Positions 1-8,198 of a DNA stretch of 64,000 bases are shown here, piece after piece. Numbering within the stretch: the stretch's first letter is position 1; every line of letters begins with the position of its first letter. Made by a program: the position numbers and the translations under genes. Source of the DNA: Stenotrophomonas sp. 610A2 (GTDB lineage Bacteria; Pseudomonadota; Gammaproteobacteria; Xanthomonadales; Xanthomonadaceae); contig NZ_CP130832.1 of assembly GCF_030549615.1 (NCBI RefSeq), positions 1,302,001 to 1,366,000 of the forward strand, written 5' to 3'. The notes under the pieces were generated by a model. It had not been told where the DNA came from. It worked only from the letters and a program-made list of their open reading frames with translations, and searched no databases.

Positions 1-134
1 AGCAAGGTGGTGATGCCGAACAGCACCGCCAGCACGCCGGGCAGCTGCAGCAGCAAGGGCAGTAGCGACAGTGCAGTGACCAGGTTGATCCAGAGGCGGC
101 TGCCGGCGCTCAGTGCGGGTGAGGGTGTCTTCAT
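1..134 (-). CDS. N-terminal fragment of a DUF3488/transglutaminase-like (TgpA-type) membrane protein
   Basis: Only the first 44 codons lie in the window. The reading frame opens with MKTPSPALSAGS and runs at once into a hydrophobic stretch (LWINLVTALSLLPLLLQL), as expected for the multi-pass N-terminus of TgpA-type proteins. Its ATG overlaps the DUF58 stop codon as ATGA, so the two genes are translationally coupled. MoxR, DUF58, then DUF3488/transglutaminase is a widely conserved order, and that context is the main reason for the name. The transglutaminase domain itself is outside the window, so the family assignment is an inference. Confidence 0.6.
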   Translation of the reverse strand, partial: MKTPSPALSAGSRLWINLVTALSLLPLLLQLPGVLAVLFGITTL

Positions 135-1087
135 GCGTCTGGCATCAGCGCCAAGGCGCGCAGGCAGAGGTGGCGATGGCTATCGCCACTGGCTGGCCCC
201 AGCGGTGGTTGCCCGGGCAGGCGCAGCTGGTAGCTGCGGCCTTCGCGTTCGGCATCATCCACCCAACGCGCAAGCCGTGAGATGCGGCGTTCGTGGGGCA
301 GGGCATGCAGCTGCTGCCAGTCCAATACCAGCTCGGCACCGTAGGGGCGTTCGTACTCGCGCACCAGTAATTCGTCGCGCCGCGCCGAGTGCTTCCAGGC
401 GATGCTGCGACGTGAGTCGCCGGTGCGGTAGGGGCGCATCTGCTGCAGTTCCTCGCCCTGCGGATGCACGCGCGTGCGGGTGGAAGCGCTGCCTGCATCC
501 GGCAACGGCGGTGCATTGGCTTCCGGCGCGGGATAGACCAGCAGGGTCGAATCCGGCCAGAACCATGCCCAGGCGCGGACCAGGCCGAGCGGCTGGGTGG
601 TCGCAACGCGGATGCGCCCTATATCCAGCCAACCGCGCCGAAGCGTTGGCAGCCACAGATCGGCTTCGGCCTGGCTGTCCTGTTCCAGATTGAGGTGGGT
701 CCTGGATTGCTTGTAGTCCAGTTGCAGGGCGCGGCGCGGGCGGCGGTCGCCACGCGCCAGCGCCAGGCGCAGGCGGATGGGATTGCCCGCAGCTACCGGG
801 TCGGCCGAAATGGCTTCCAGGCGCAGGCCGGATAGCTGCAGATGCGCCTGCACGGTGCTCGCCAGCGCGGTTGCGGCCAATACCAGCGCCAACAACAGCG
901 CCGGATTGTTGTTGTAGTTCAAGGCGCCCAGCACCATCACCGCGAGCAGCGCGGCCAGGAACAGGCCGAAGCCGGTTGGCAGCACGTAGATGCGGCGCCG
1001 GTCCAGCTGCATCGGCAGTTGTTCCGGCTGCCGTGGGCGGGCCAGAAACTGCAGTGATTGCAGGCGCTGCCGCAACGCTGCCAGCAC
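131..1087 (-). CDS. DUF58 domain-containing protein
   Basis: About 318 residues. Two hydrophobic segments lie near residues 38-80, followed by a soluble region. Near residues 220-250 is the DUF58 hallmark, with the core RPYRTGDSRRSIAWKHSARR. DUF58 proteins are VWA-like partners of MoxR AAA+ ATPases; the exact function is unknown. I prefer the GTG at 1087, one base after the MoxR stop and preceded by AGGTGG; an in-frame ATG at 1126 would overlap MoxR by 38 bases. The 3' end overlaps the next gene by 4 bases, so MoxR, DUF58 and the transglutaminase form one operon. Confidence 0.85.
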   Translation of the reverse strand: MLAALRQRLQSLQFLARPRQPEQLPMQLDRRRIYVLPTGFGLFLAALLAVMVLGALNYNNNPALLLALVLAATALASTVQAHLQLSGLRLEAISADPVAAGNPIRLRLALARGDRRPRRALQLDYKQSRTHLNLEQDSQAEADLWLPTLRRGWLDIGRIRVATTQPLGLVRAWAWFWPDSTLLVYPAPEANAPPLPDAGSASTRTRVHPQGEELQQMRPYRTGDSRRSIAWKHSARRDELLVREYERPYGAELVLDWQQLHALPHERRISRLARWVDDAEREGRSYQLRLPGQPPLGPASGDSHRHLCLRALALMPDA

Positions 1088-1088
1088 T

Positions 1089-2036
1089 TCAGTCCACCTG
1101 CACGCTGTGCAGGATGGTGCGGGCAAGCGTTGGACCGGAGGAGGCCTCCGCTTCGGCGACCAGGCGATGCCCGGCGACTGCGATGAACAAAGCTTGCACG
1201 TCTTCCGGAATCACATGGCGGCGACCCAGCAGCAGCGCATGTGCCTTGGCAGCGCGCAGCAAGGCGATACCGGCGCGCGGCGACAGGCCGACGCGCACGC
1301 CCGGATGCTGGCGGCTGCGGGTAAGCAGCGCCTGTACGTAATCGACCAATGCATCGCTGGCATGCACCTGGCTGACCGCGTCGCGCAGCATGCGGATGTC
1401 CTGCTCGGAAAGGCAGGGCGTAACCCGTGCGATGAGCTCGCGGCGGTCTTCCCCTGCCAGCAGGGCGCGCTCGGCCTCGGCATTGGGATAGCCCAGGGTC
1501 AGGCGCAGCAGGAAGCGATCCAGCTGTGAATCGGGCAGCGGGAAGGTGCCCGACATGTCGACCGGATTCTGGGTGGCGATCACAAAAAACGGATCCGGCA
1601 GCCGGTGAGTCACGCCATCCAACGTCACCTGCTGCTCGGCCATCGCCTCGAGCAGGGCGCTCTGCGTGCGCGGCGGCGCGCGATTGATTTCATCGGCCAG
1701 CAGCAGGTTGCAGAACACCGGGCCGGGATGGAACTGGAAGCTGCGGCTATGCGCTTCGTAGACCGAGATGCCGAGCACATCGGCAGGCAGCAGATCGGAG
1801 GTGAACTGCACGCGCTGGAACTGCAGGCCGAGGCTGGATGCCATCGCATGGGCCAGGGTGGTCTTGCCGAGGCCGGGCAGGTCTTCGATCAGCAGATGCC
1901 CGCCGGACAGCAGCGCGACAAAGGCCATGCGTACTTCCTGGGCCTTGCCCAGCAGTAGGGAATTGACCTGCTGTTGCGCTGCCGATAGGGACTGTAGTGT
2001 TACTTCGGTTAGCATTCCGGGCGGCGCCACTGTCAT
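1089..2036 (-). CDS. MoxR family AAA+ ATPase
   Basis: A 315-residue AAA+ ATPase. Walker A is DLPGLGKTT (around residues 52-60). Walker B is LLLADEINRAPP, followed by the MoxR-typical continuation RTQSALLEAM. The C-terminal lid region (SPRAGIALLRAAKAHALL) also fits MoxR. These proteins act as chaperone-like ATPases with VWA or DUF58 partners, and DUF58 is directly downstream. The start at MTVAPP lies only 34 bp from the start of the divergent glycosyltransferase; MLTEV at 2015 is an alternative. Any promoter must overlap coding sequence or the opposite promoter. Confidence 0.93.
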   Translation of the reverse strand: MTVAPPGMLTEVTLQSLSAAQQQVNSLLLGKAQEVRMAFVALLSGGHLLIEDLPGLGKTTLAHAMASSLGLQFQRVQFTSDLLPADVLGISVYEAHSRSFQFHPGPVFCNLLLADEINRAPPRTQSALLEAMAEQQVTLDGVTHRLPDPFFVIATQNPVDMSGTFPLPDSQLDRFLLRLTLGYPNAEAERALLAGEDRRELIARVTPCLSEQDIRMLRDAVSQVHASDALVDYVQALLTRSRQHPGVRVGLSPRAGIALLRAAKAHALLLGRRHVIPEDVQALFIAVAGHRLVAEAEASSGPTLARTILHSVQVD

Positions 2037-2070
2037 GGTCGTCTCGATTTTTGGTCTGAAGGAAGTGTAC

Positions 2071-3918
2071 GTGGCAATCAGGGGTGAGCAACGCGCATAC
2101 CTAACGTTCCTCGTGTTGTGGGTGCTGGTCACCACGACGAAAGTGCTGTTGGCTTCGCAATTGCCCCTTTTTGTGGACGAAGCGTTCTACTGGCAGGAAG
2201 GTCAGCATCTGGCCGCCGCCTATTCGGACCTGCCCGGCTTGACCGCATGGTTGACGCGGCTGGGTGTTGAAGTTGCTGGTAATCATCGTTTGGGTGTGCG
2301 CCTGCCGTTCCTGATCATGGGCGCGGCATTGCCGTGGATGGTTGCGGGTATCTGCAAGCGCTGGTTCGGCGTGCGCATGGGCTGGCGCGCGGGTTCGCTG
2401 GCCTTGTTGATGCCGTTGTCGGCGACGCTGGGCATCCTGGCGGTGCCGGATGTGCCGATGGCGATTGCCGCGCTGCTTTGCCTGGACGCTGGGGCGCGCC
2501 TGCTGCGTGGCGTGGGTGCTGGCGGTGCGCTGTTGCTGGCCGGCGGCTTGTTGATCGGCGCGCTGAGTCACTACCGTTTCATTGGCGTGATCGGCGTTGG
2601 TTTCATCGCGATGATGCTGTTGCCGGAAGGGCGCAGGGTGCTGCGCGATCCGCGTGTGTGGATTGCCTTGTCGGTAGGTGTTGCTGCGTGGCTGCCACTA
2701 TTGGCCTGGAACCTGGACAACCAGGACGCTGGGCTCAAGTTCCAGGTAATCGAGCGCCATCCCTGGGCATTCCATTCGGAAGGCTTGCTGTTCCTGGTGA
2801 TCCAGCCGCTGCTGGTGACTCCGCTGTTGTTCGCGGCGATGGTGGTGGTTGCGGGCAAGGGCCTGCGCAGCGTGCGGGGCGGATTCCATCACCTGCAATG
2901 GCGTTACTTCGCACTGGTCGGTGCGACTTCAACCTTGCTGATCTTCTTGCTTGGCTTCTTCACCGATGTGGAGCGGGTCAGCTTCCATTGGCCGCTGCCT
3001 GGCTACCTGGCGTTGCTGGTCTGCGTACCTGCACTGCTCAATCATTGGTCACGCGCCTGGCGGCGTGCCTTGTGGGTGCTGGCCTCGCTGGGGCTGGTGC
3101 TGGCCATGACTTACTACCTGTTCGCGGCCTCGCCCGCACTGCGTGAGCATTTGGCGGGCAGCAAGTACTACCCGCGCAACTTCGCCGGCTGGCAGCAGCT
3201 GGCAGAAGGCGTACGCGAAGAGCTCTCGGAGATGCCAGCCGATACCCAGTTGTTGGCGGGGAGCTTCAAGGTCGGCGCGGAGCTCGGTTTCCGTCTCGAC
3301 AACCCTTCAATCAAGGTGCTGCCGCATGCGCTCAATGACCGCCATGGACGCACCGCGCAGCTGGCCTTGTGGAAGCTGATCAGCGACGGCAGCCGCTCCA
3401 CGCCGGTGCTGCTGGTGCTGGCGCCGGGTGACCAGCGTTACCGCGATCTGCTTGATCGCTACCACAAGGTCTGCGAGCTGGTAGGGCCGTTGCCGCCGCC
3501 GAAAGTGATCTCGCTCGATCATGGTTTCCAGCGCTTCCTGTTGTTCCGCCTGCCGGCTGAAAAGCAGCAGGGGGCGTGCGTGACGCCGGCGATGGCGTGG
3601 GTGGAAACCCCGCTGGCTGGTCAGCTCGTGGATGGCACGCTGGACGTCACTGGCTGGGCGTTCAAGGACGGCGTTGGCCTGTCGCGTGTAGAGATGCTGC
3701 TCGATGGCCGCAGCGTGGGCGATGCCGTTTACGGGCGCGAATACGATGTGCGTCCGTCCTGGAAGATTTCCAACGATCCGCAGCATCCACGCACCGGCTT
3801 TGACGCACGCCTGGATACCTCGGGGCTGAAGCCTGGCACGCATTGGCTGGGCCTGCGCCTGCACGGCAACGACGGCAGCGTCGAAACCTGGGCCGAGCAG
3901 CCGTTCAAGACCAAATAG
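2071..3918 (+). CDS. GT39/ArnT-like membrane glycosyltransferase with C-terminal beta-rich domain
   Basis: 615 residues from a GTG preceded by AAGGAAG with 5-base spacing; a longer upstream frame exists but runs through moxR. The N-terminus has LFVDEAFYWQEG, with the acidic pair expected in the first periplasmic loop of polyprenyl-phosphate-sugar transferases, then YSDLPGLTAW and NHRLGVRLP. About ten hydrophobic segments follow to roughly residue 370. The last ~100 residues (from WVETPLAGQLVDG) are soluble and rich in beta-type sequence, ending LHGNDGSVETWAEQPF, and may be an Ig-like add-on. The family is known to move sugars from lipid carriers to envelope acceptors in the periplasm; the substrate here is unknown. 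Confidence 0.85.
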   Translation: MAIRGEQRAYLTFLVLWVLVTTTKVLLASQLPLFVDEAFYWQEGQHLAAAYSDLPGLTAWLTRLGVEVAGNHRLGVRLPFLIMGAALPWMVAGICKRWFGVRMGWRAGSLALLMPLSATLGILAVPDVPMAIAALLCLDAGARLLRGVGAGGALLLAGGLLIGALSHYRFIGVIGVGFIAMMLLPEGRRVLRDPRVWIALSVGVAAWLPLLAWNLDNQDAGLKFQVIERHPWAFHSEGLLFLVIQPLLVTPLLFAAMVVVAGKGLRSVRGGFHHLQWRYFALVGATSTLLIFLLGFFTDVERVSFHWPLPGYLALLVCVPALLNHWSRAWRRALWVLASLGLVLAMTYYLFAASPALREHLAGSKYYPRNFAGWQQLAEGVREELSEMPADTQLLAGSFKVGAELGFRLDNPSIKVLPHALNDRHGRTAQLALWKLISDGSRSTPVLLVLAPGDQRYRDLLDRYHKVCELVGPLPPPKVISLDHGFQRFLLFRLPAEKQQGACVTPAMAWVETPLAGQLVDGTLDVTGWAFKDGVGLSRVEMLLDGRSVGDAVYGREYDVRPSWKISNDPQHPRTGFDARLDTSGLKPGTHWLGLRLHGNDGSVETWAEQPFKTK

Positions 3919-3955
3919 CACCGCTTACCGCTGGCGGCAGCTCGACAAGCCATGG

Positions 3956-4046
3956 CCCGGGTAAGCCCAGCGCACCCTGGGCTGTTGGCGGAGAACCTGA
4001 GTTACCGGTAGATCACTGGTTCCCGGGTGTACTGGGCTTACCCGGG
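3956..4046. repeat. Large inverted repeat between convergent genes, likely bidirectional terminator or REP pair
   Basis: A perfect 15-bp inverted repeat, CCCGGGTAAGCCCAG at 3956-3970 and its complement at 4032-4046, encloses a second palindromic section (GCACCCTGGGCT). It lies between the convergent glycosyltransferase and yceF. A related element with the same CCCGGGTAAGC core is at 32721-32797, so this is a dispersed family, not only a local terminator. Confidence 0.75.
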
Positions 4047-4064
4047 CGATGGTGAAGCCACAGG

Positions 4065-4637
4065 CTAGGGCAGCTGATACCCGGCTTGTCGCAGCAGTTG
4101 GGAGGTCTTTATCAGCGGCAGGCCGATCAGGGCGGTGGGGTCGCTGTTGTCGATGGCCTCGAACAAGCTGATGCCCAGGCCTTCGCATTTGAAGCTGCCG
4201 GCGCAGTCCAGAGGCTGCTCGGCATCGATGTAGCGCTCGATCTCCGCCATCTGCAGGCTCCTGAAGCGCACGCGGGTGAGATCGGTGGCTTGCAGCTGCG
4301 CATCACCATCACTGAGGCACACGGCGGTATGGAACAGCACTTCATGGCCGGACATCGCCGCCAGCTGGGCGCAGGCCGCTTCACGGGTGCCGGGTTTGCC
4401 CAGCGGCTGCCCATTCAGCTCGGCCACCTGATCCGAGCCGATGGCCCAACTGCCGGGATGCTGACGGGCCACGGCAGCAGCTTTGGCGGCGGCAAGGCGG
4501 TGCGCCAGCGCAGCGGGCGGCTCGCCCGGAAGAGGGGTTTCGTCCACATCCGGAGCGGCTGAGCTGAACGAAATCCTGAGCCGGTTAAGCAACTCGGCGC
4601 GATATCGTGACGTGGAGGCGAGAATCAGGGGCTTCAT
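4065..4637 (-). CDS. yceF: Maf-like nucleotide pyrophosphatase YceF (Maf-2, m7GTP-type)
   Basis: 190 residues starting MKPLILASTSRYRAELL. The Maf signatures are present: LASTSRYR, APDVDETP, IGSDQV and a late CAGSFKCEGLG. It aligns along its full length with E. coli YceF, whose group hydrolyses modified nucleotides such as m7GTP, so it is probably a house-cleaning enzyme. As in E. coli it sits divergently next to yceD-rpmF, which supports YceF over the paralogue YhdE. The frame extends upstream to 4694, but the ATG at 4637 gives the conserved N-terminus. Confidence 0.93.
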   Translation of the reverse strand: MKPLILASTSRYRAELLNRLRISFSSAAPDVDETPLPGEPPAALAHRLAAAKAAAVARQHPGSWAIGSDQVAELNGQPLGKPGTREAACAQLAAMSGHEVLFHTAVCLSDGDAQLQATDLTRVRFRSLQMAEIERYIDAEQPLDCAGSFKCEGLGISLFEAIDNSDPTALIGLPLIKTSQLLRQAGYQLP

Positions 4638-4712
4638 GTGTAAAAATACGCAGCTCGGGACGGCCAGTCTGCTGCGCCACCCCCGGTCTGACAATGTTTC
4701 CGTCGCTTGGAT

Positions 4713-4741
4713 TTGACAGCGGCGTGGCTACTCCTTAACAT
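4713..4741 (+). promoter_or_regulatory. Candidate sigma-70 promoter of yceD-rpmF-fab operon
   Basis: TTGACA (4713-4718), a 17-bp spacer, then TAACAT (4736-4741, 4 of 6 consensus bases). The predicted transcript start falls near 4748, only a few bases before the yceD ATG at 4752. No Shine-Dalgarno sequence is seen there, so the message may be nearly leaderless. Confidence 0.5.
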
Positions 4742-4751
4742 TCTGCAGCTT

Positions 4752-5258
4752 ATGTCCGCGAACGTACCCGAATTGCTGGATGCTTGGCGGATGGTCATGG
4801 CGCGCAGGCGCTTTGATGGCCAGGTGCCTTTGTCCGAATTGACCCGCTTGCAGGGTCTGGTTGCCGATACTGAAGGCCAGTGCACGTATTCACTGGAGTT
4901 CGATCGAGACAGCATCTTGCAGGTGTCCTACGTCGATCTGACCATCGAGACCGAGCTGCCCTTGATCTGTCAGCGCACCATGCAGCGTTTCCTGCTGCCG
5001 GTGTCGATCAAGCAGCGCTTGGGCTTGATCAAGGACGAGGAAGAAGAATCTGCGCTTCCAGAGGAATACGAAGCGATGCTGGTGCCCGAAGACGGCAGCC
5101 TGCGTCCGCTGGACCTGGTGGAAGACGAGTTGGTGTTGGCGGTGCCGGTGGTAGCACTGGCACCTGGAAGCGAGGCAGTCGAACGTGACTTCACCGCGAC
5201 CGAAGAAGAATTGAGCAAGGCCAATCCCTTTGCGGCATTGGCGGCGCTGAAGAAATAA
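4752..5258 (+). CDS. yceD: YceD family protein (DUF177)
   Basis: 168 residues beginning MSANVPELLDAWRMVMARR. It carries the YceD pattern: N-terminal FDGQVPLSEL, a mid region with QCTYSLEFDRD and LPLICQRTMQRF, and an acidic C-terminal half. YceD is conserved directly upstream of rpmF and has been linked to 23S rRNA/ribosome assembly. An in-frame ATG at 4707 would add 15 residues overlapping the promoter. The gene ends about 108 bp before rpmF and is co-oriented with it. Confidence 0.92.
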   Translation: MSANVPELLDAWRMVMARRRFDGQVPLSELTRLQGLVADTEGQCTYSLEFDRDSILQVSYVDLTIETELPLICQRTMQRFLLPVSIKQRLGLIKDEEEESALPEEYEAMLVPEDGSLRPLDLVEDELVLAVPVVALAPGSEAVERDFTATEEELSKANPFAALAALKK

Positions 5259-5366
5259 TTGTGGCCGGTAATCGTCGGCGGCTGCGGCGAAAGCGAGTAG
5301 TGCTGGACGCTGGCGTCCTGTGCAATTAAACGACGAAGCAAACGAAACCGAGTTTGGAGCAATCCC

Positions 5367-5564
5367 ATGGCTGTGCAGAAATCCCGTGTTACCCCGTCCC
5401 GCCGCGGCATGCGTCGTGCCCACGACGCCCTGAGCGCAAAGCAGCTGTCCACCGATCCGACCACCGGTGAAGTGCACCTGCGTCACCACATCACTGCTGA
5501 CGGTTTCTACCGCGGCAAGAAGGTGATCACGACCAAGTCGACCCTGGTCGTCGAAGAAGATTGA
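5367..5564 (+). CDS. rpmF: 50S ribosomal protein L32
   Basis: 65 residues, [20 protein letters not shown] at the N-terminus, the standard bL32 opening with its [10 protein letters not shown] block, and a C-terminus [12 protein letters not shown]. It is a component of the large ribosomal subunit. The start is preceded by TTGGAGCAATCCC, giving a GGAG Shine-Dalgarno. It lies between yceD and fabH; plsX, which normally follows rpmF in E. coli, is missing from the 91-bp gap. Confidence 0.98.
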   Translation: MAVQKSRVTPSRRGMRRAHDALSAKQLSTDPTTGEVHLRHHITADGFYRGKKVITTKSTLVVEED

Positions 5565-5655
5565 TTTGTGACGGCTGCCGCCACCAGAGTGTGGCGGTTG
5601 TTGCACCGATTCTTCCGGGGCCGCCTACGGGCGGCTTCGCGCAATAGGAAACAGC

Positions 5656-6621
5656 ATGAGCAAGCGGATCTACTCGAGGATCGCGGGCACTGGTAGTTAT
5701 TTGCCCGAGAAAGTGTTGACCAACGATGATCTGACCAAGATCGTCGAGACGACCAACGAGTGGATCGAGTCGCGCACGGGTATCCGTGAGCGGCACATCG
5801 CTGCCGAAGACGAGACCACCAGTGACCTGGGCTACCACGCCGCCGTGCGCGCGCTGGAAGCAGCAGGCATCGAGGCCTCGCAGCTGGACATGATCATCGT
5901 GGGTACGACCACGCCGGATCTGATCTTCCCGTCTACCGCTTGCTTGATCCAGGCCCGCCTTGGCGCGACCGGCTCGGCGGCGTTTGACGTCAATGCAGCA
6001 TGTTCGGGCTTCATCTTCGCCCTGAGCGTGGCTGACAAATTCATTCGCAGCGGTGATGCCAAGCACGTCCTGGTCATCGGTGCGGAAACCCTGACCCGTA
6101 TCGTTGACTGGACCGACCGCACCACCTGCGTGTTGTTCGGCGATGGCGCGGGGGCCGTCGTGCTCAAGGCCGACGAAGACACCGGCATTCTCAGCACCCA
6201 TCTGCATGCCGACGGCAGCAAGAAGGAGTTGCTGTGGGATCCGGTTGGCGTCTCGGTCGGCTTCGACAAGCCGGGCAAGATCAACATGAAGGGCAACGAC
6301 GTGTTCAAGTACGCCGTCAAGGCGCTGGACTCGGTTGTTGATGAGACCCTGCAGGCCAACGGCCTGGACAAGTCCGACCTGGATTGGCTGATCCCGCACC
6401 AGGCCAACCTGCGCATCATCGAAGCCACGGCCAAGCGCCTGGAAATGCCGATGGATCGCGTGGTGGTCACCGTCGACAAGCACGGCAACACCTCGTCGGG
6501 CTCGGTGCCGCTGGCATTGGACGCCGCGATCCGTTCGGGTCGTGTCGAGCGTGGCCAGTTGCTGCTGCTGGAAGCCTTCGGTGGCGGTTTCACCTGGGGC
6601 TCGGCGCTGCTGCGCTACTAA
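5656..6621 (+). CDS. fabH: Beta-ketoacyl-ACP synthase III
   Basis: 321 residues. It starts fatty-acid synthesis by condensing an acyl-CoA primer with malonyl-ACP. The catalytic triad of the KAS III class is visible: Cys116 in AACSGF, His248 in IPHQANLRI and Asn278 in [12 protein letters not shown]. The C-terminus ends [13 protein letters not shown], a typical FabH finish. The start is preceded by AGGAAAC. It is first of the fab genes here and is followed by a hairpin and a repeat-filled gap before fabD. Confidence 0.97.
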   Translation: MSKRIYSRIAGTGSYLPEKVLTNDDLTKIVETTNEWIESRTGIRERHIAAEDETTSDLGYHAAVRALEAAGIEASQLDMIIVGTTTPDLIFPSTACLIQARLGATGSAAFDVNAACSGFIFALSVADKFIRSGDAKHVLVIGAETLTRIVDWTDRTTCVLFGDGAGAVVLKADEDTGILSTHLHADGSKKELLWDPVGVSVGFDKPGKINMKGNDVFKYAVKALDSVVDETLQANGLDKSDLDWLIPHQANLRIIEATAKRLEMPMDRVVVTVDKHGNTSSGSVPLALDAAIRSGRVERGQLLLLEAFGGGFTWGSALLRY

Positions 6622-6646
6622 GCGTCTCCTGCAATACGTACACCGC

Positions 6647-6674
6647 ACGGGCAGCCAATGGCTGCCCGTTGTCG
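6647..6674 (+). terminator. Hairpin downstream of fabH
   Basis: ACGGGCAGCC, loop AAT, GGCTGCCCGT: a perfect 10-bp stem followed by TTGTCGTT. The T tract is weak, so termination may be partial, allowing read-through into fabD. Confidence 0.6.
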
Positions 6675-6688
6675 TTGGTGCCACCTGT

Positions 6689-7077
6689 ATGCCGAGCATG
6701 GCTCGGCATTGCGCTCCCTCCCTTTGCCGCAGGCAAGAGGAGGGTTGGGGAGGGGGCTTTGCGCTTCGCGGCTTACGCCGCTCCTACAGCGCAAAACCAG
6801 CCCGTAGTGCCGAGCCATGCTCGGCAGAGGCTTTACCGATAACGCCCCTGCCGAGCATGGCTCGGCACTACAGGTATACCTGCATCTGCGCGAGCACGTG
6901 CATGGCTCCCTACCTTTGCCGCAGGCAAGGGGAGGGTTGGGGAGGGTTGGGGAGGGGTGCTTTGCCGCCGTTGACGTCGCAGTGGCTTCGCGGCTTACGC
7001 CGCTCCTACAAAGAAAAGCCCGCATGCGCGCTAAGGGTTTACTGGTAACGCCCCTGCCGAGCATGGCTCGGCACTAC
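6689..7077. repeat. REP-type repeat island between fabH and fabD
   Basis: This 547-bp gap has no gene. It holds four GTAG/TGCCGAGC palindromes (6689-6709 without the GTAG head, 6804-6826, inverted copies 6849-6871 and 7055-7077). There are two CCCTCCCTTTGCC-type hairpins with a TTGGGGAGGGG tail (6714-6756, 6906-6958). Two single copies of the TGTAGGAGCGGCGTAAGC-type element are also present in inverted orientation (6763-6788, 6985-7010). The 6804/6849 pair faces head to head, the usual dimeric REP form. Confidence 0.85.
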
Positions 7078-7168
7078 AGGGCGGTGCTGCTGCATACGCG
7101 CCAGTACAGACGGGCGGGCGCTTTCGCGCTTATTATTCCGGCCTTCGATTGAAGCAGCAGAAGACCGC

Positions 7169-8113
7169 GTGACTGACTCCCGACTCGCTTTCGTATTCCC
7201 CGGCCAGGGCTCGCAATCCATTGGGATGTTGGCCGAACTGGCTGAATTGCATCCGCAGATCCGTGAAACCTTTGCCGAGGCCTCCGAAGGCGCGGGCGTC
7301 GATCTGTGGGCCTTGTCGCAGGGCGGCCCGGAAGAGCAGCTCAATCGCACCGAATTCACCCAGCCGGCGCTGCTGGCCGCCAGCATCGCCGTATGGCGCC
7401 TGTGGAATGCACAGGGCGGCGCACAGCCGGCGGTTCTGGCTGGTCACAGCCTTGGCGAGTACACCGCGCTGGTCGCTGCCGGCGCGCTGACGCTGCACGA
7501 CGGCGCACATCTGGTGCGCCTGCGTGGCCAGCTGATGCAGGACGCCGCCCCGACCGGCGTTGGCGCAATGGCCGCCGTGCTCGGCGCCGAAGACGCGCTG
7601 GTGCTGGACGTCTGCGCCGAGGCTGCTGGCAGCCAGGTCGTCGTCCCAGCCAATTTCAATTCGCCCGGTCAGATCGTGATCGGCGGCGACGCTGCCGCGG
7701 TCGACCGCGCCCTCGCGCTGTTGGCCGAGAAGGGCGTGCGCAAGGCGGTGAAGCTGGCCGTCAGCGTGCCGTCGCACACGCCGCTGATGCGCGAAGCCGC
7801 CAATCGCCTGGAAGCCGTGATGAACGGCCTGGCGTGGCAGCAGCCGGCCTTGCCGGTGGTGCAGAACGTGGATGCACAGGTGCATGACGGCGTGGACGCC
7901 ATCCGTCAGGCGCTGGTGCAGCAGCTGTACCAGCCGGTGCAGTGGACCGGTTGCGTGCAGGCGCTGGCCGCACGTGGTGTCAGCCGCGTCGCCGAATGCG
8001 GCCCGGGCAAGGTGCTGACCGGTCTGGTCAAGCGCATCGACAAGAACATCGAAGGCCGTTCGCTCGCCACCCCGGCAGACTTTGCCGGTGCGCTGGAAGA
8101 GTGGGCCAACTGA
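7169..8113 (+). CDS. fabD: Malonyl-CoA:ACP transacylase
   Basis: 314 residues from a GTG start, beginning TDSRLAFVFPGQGSQ. It loads malonyl groups onto acyl carrier protein. Active-site residues match the family: Ser94 in GHSLGEYTAL, Arg119 in RLRGQLMQ and His203 in VPSHTPLM. The length is normal. It stands 547 bp from fabH because of the repeat island, so an internal promoter is plausible; fabG follows after 85 bp. Confidence 0.97.
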   Translation: MTDSRLAFVFPGQGSQSIGMLAELAELHPQIRETFAEASEGAGVDLWALSQGGPEEQLNRTEFTQPALLAASIAVWRLWNAQGGAQPAVLAGHSLGEYTALVAAGALTLHDGAHLVRLRGQLMQDAAPTGVGAMAAVLGAEDALVLDVCAEAAGSQVVVPANFNSPGQIVIGGDAAAVDRALALLAEKGVRKAVKLAVSVPSHTPLMREAANRLEAVMNGLAWQQPALPVVQNVDAQVHDGVDAIRQALVQQLYQPVQWTGCVQALAARGVSRVAECGPGKVLTGLVKRIDKNIEGRSLATPADFAGALEEWAN

Positions 8114-8198
8114 GCAAGCGATCGCCGCGCGGGCGTAGCCTGCGCATGGTCATGATGGGCGCTGCGCGTGCGCGGTGCCATGCATACAAGGAACAGAT

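Noticed and set aside
1768..2070. Long N-terminal extension of the glycosyltransferase frame
   Set aside because: It lies wholly inside moxR on the other strand, and the GTG at 2071 has a good Shine-Dalgarno and starts just before the first membrane helix.
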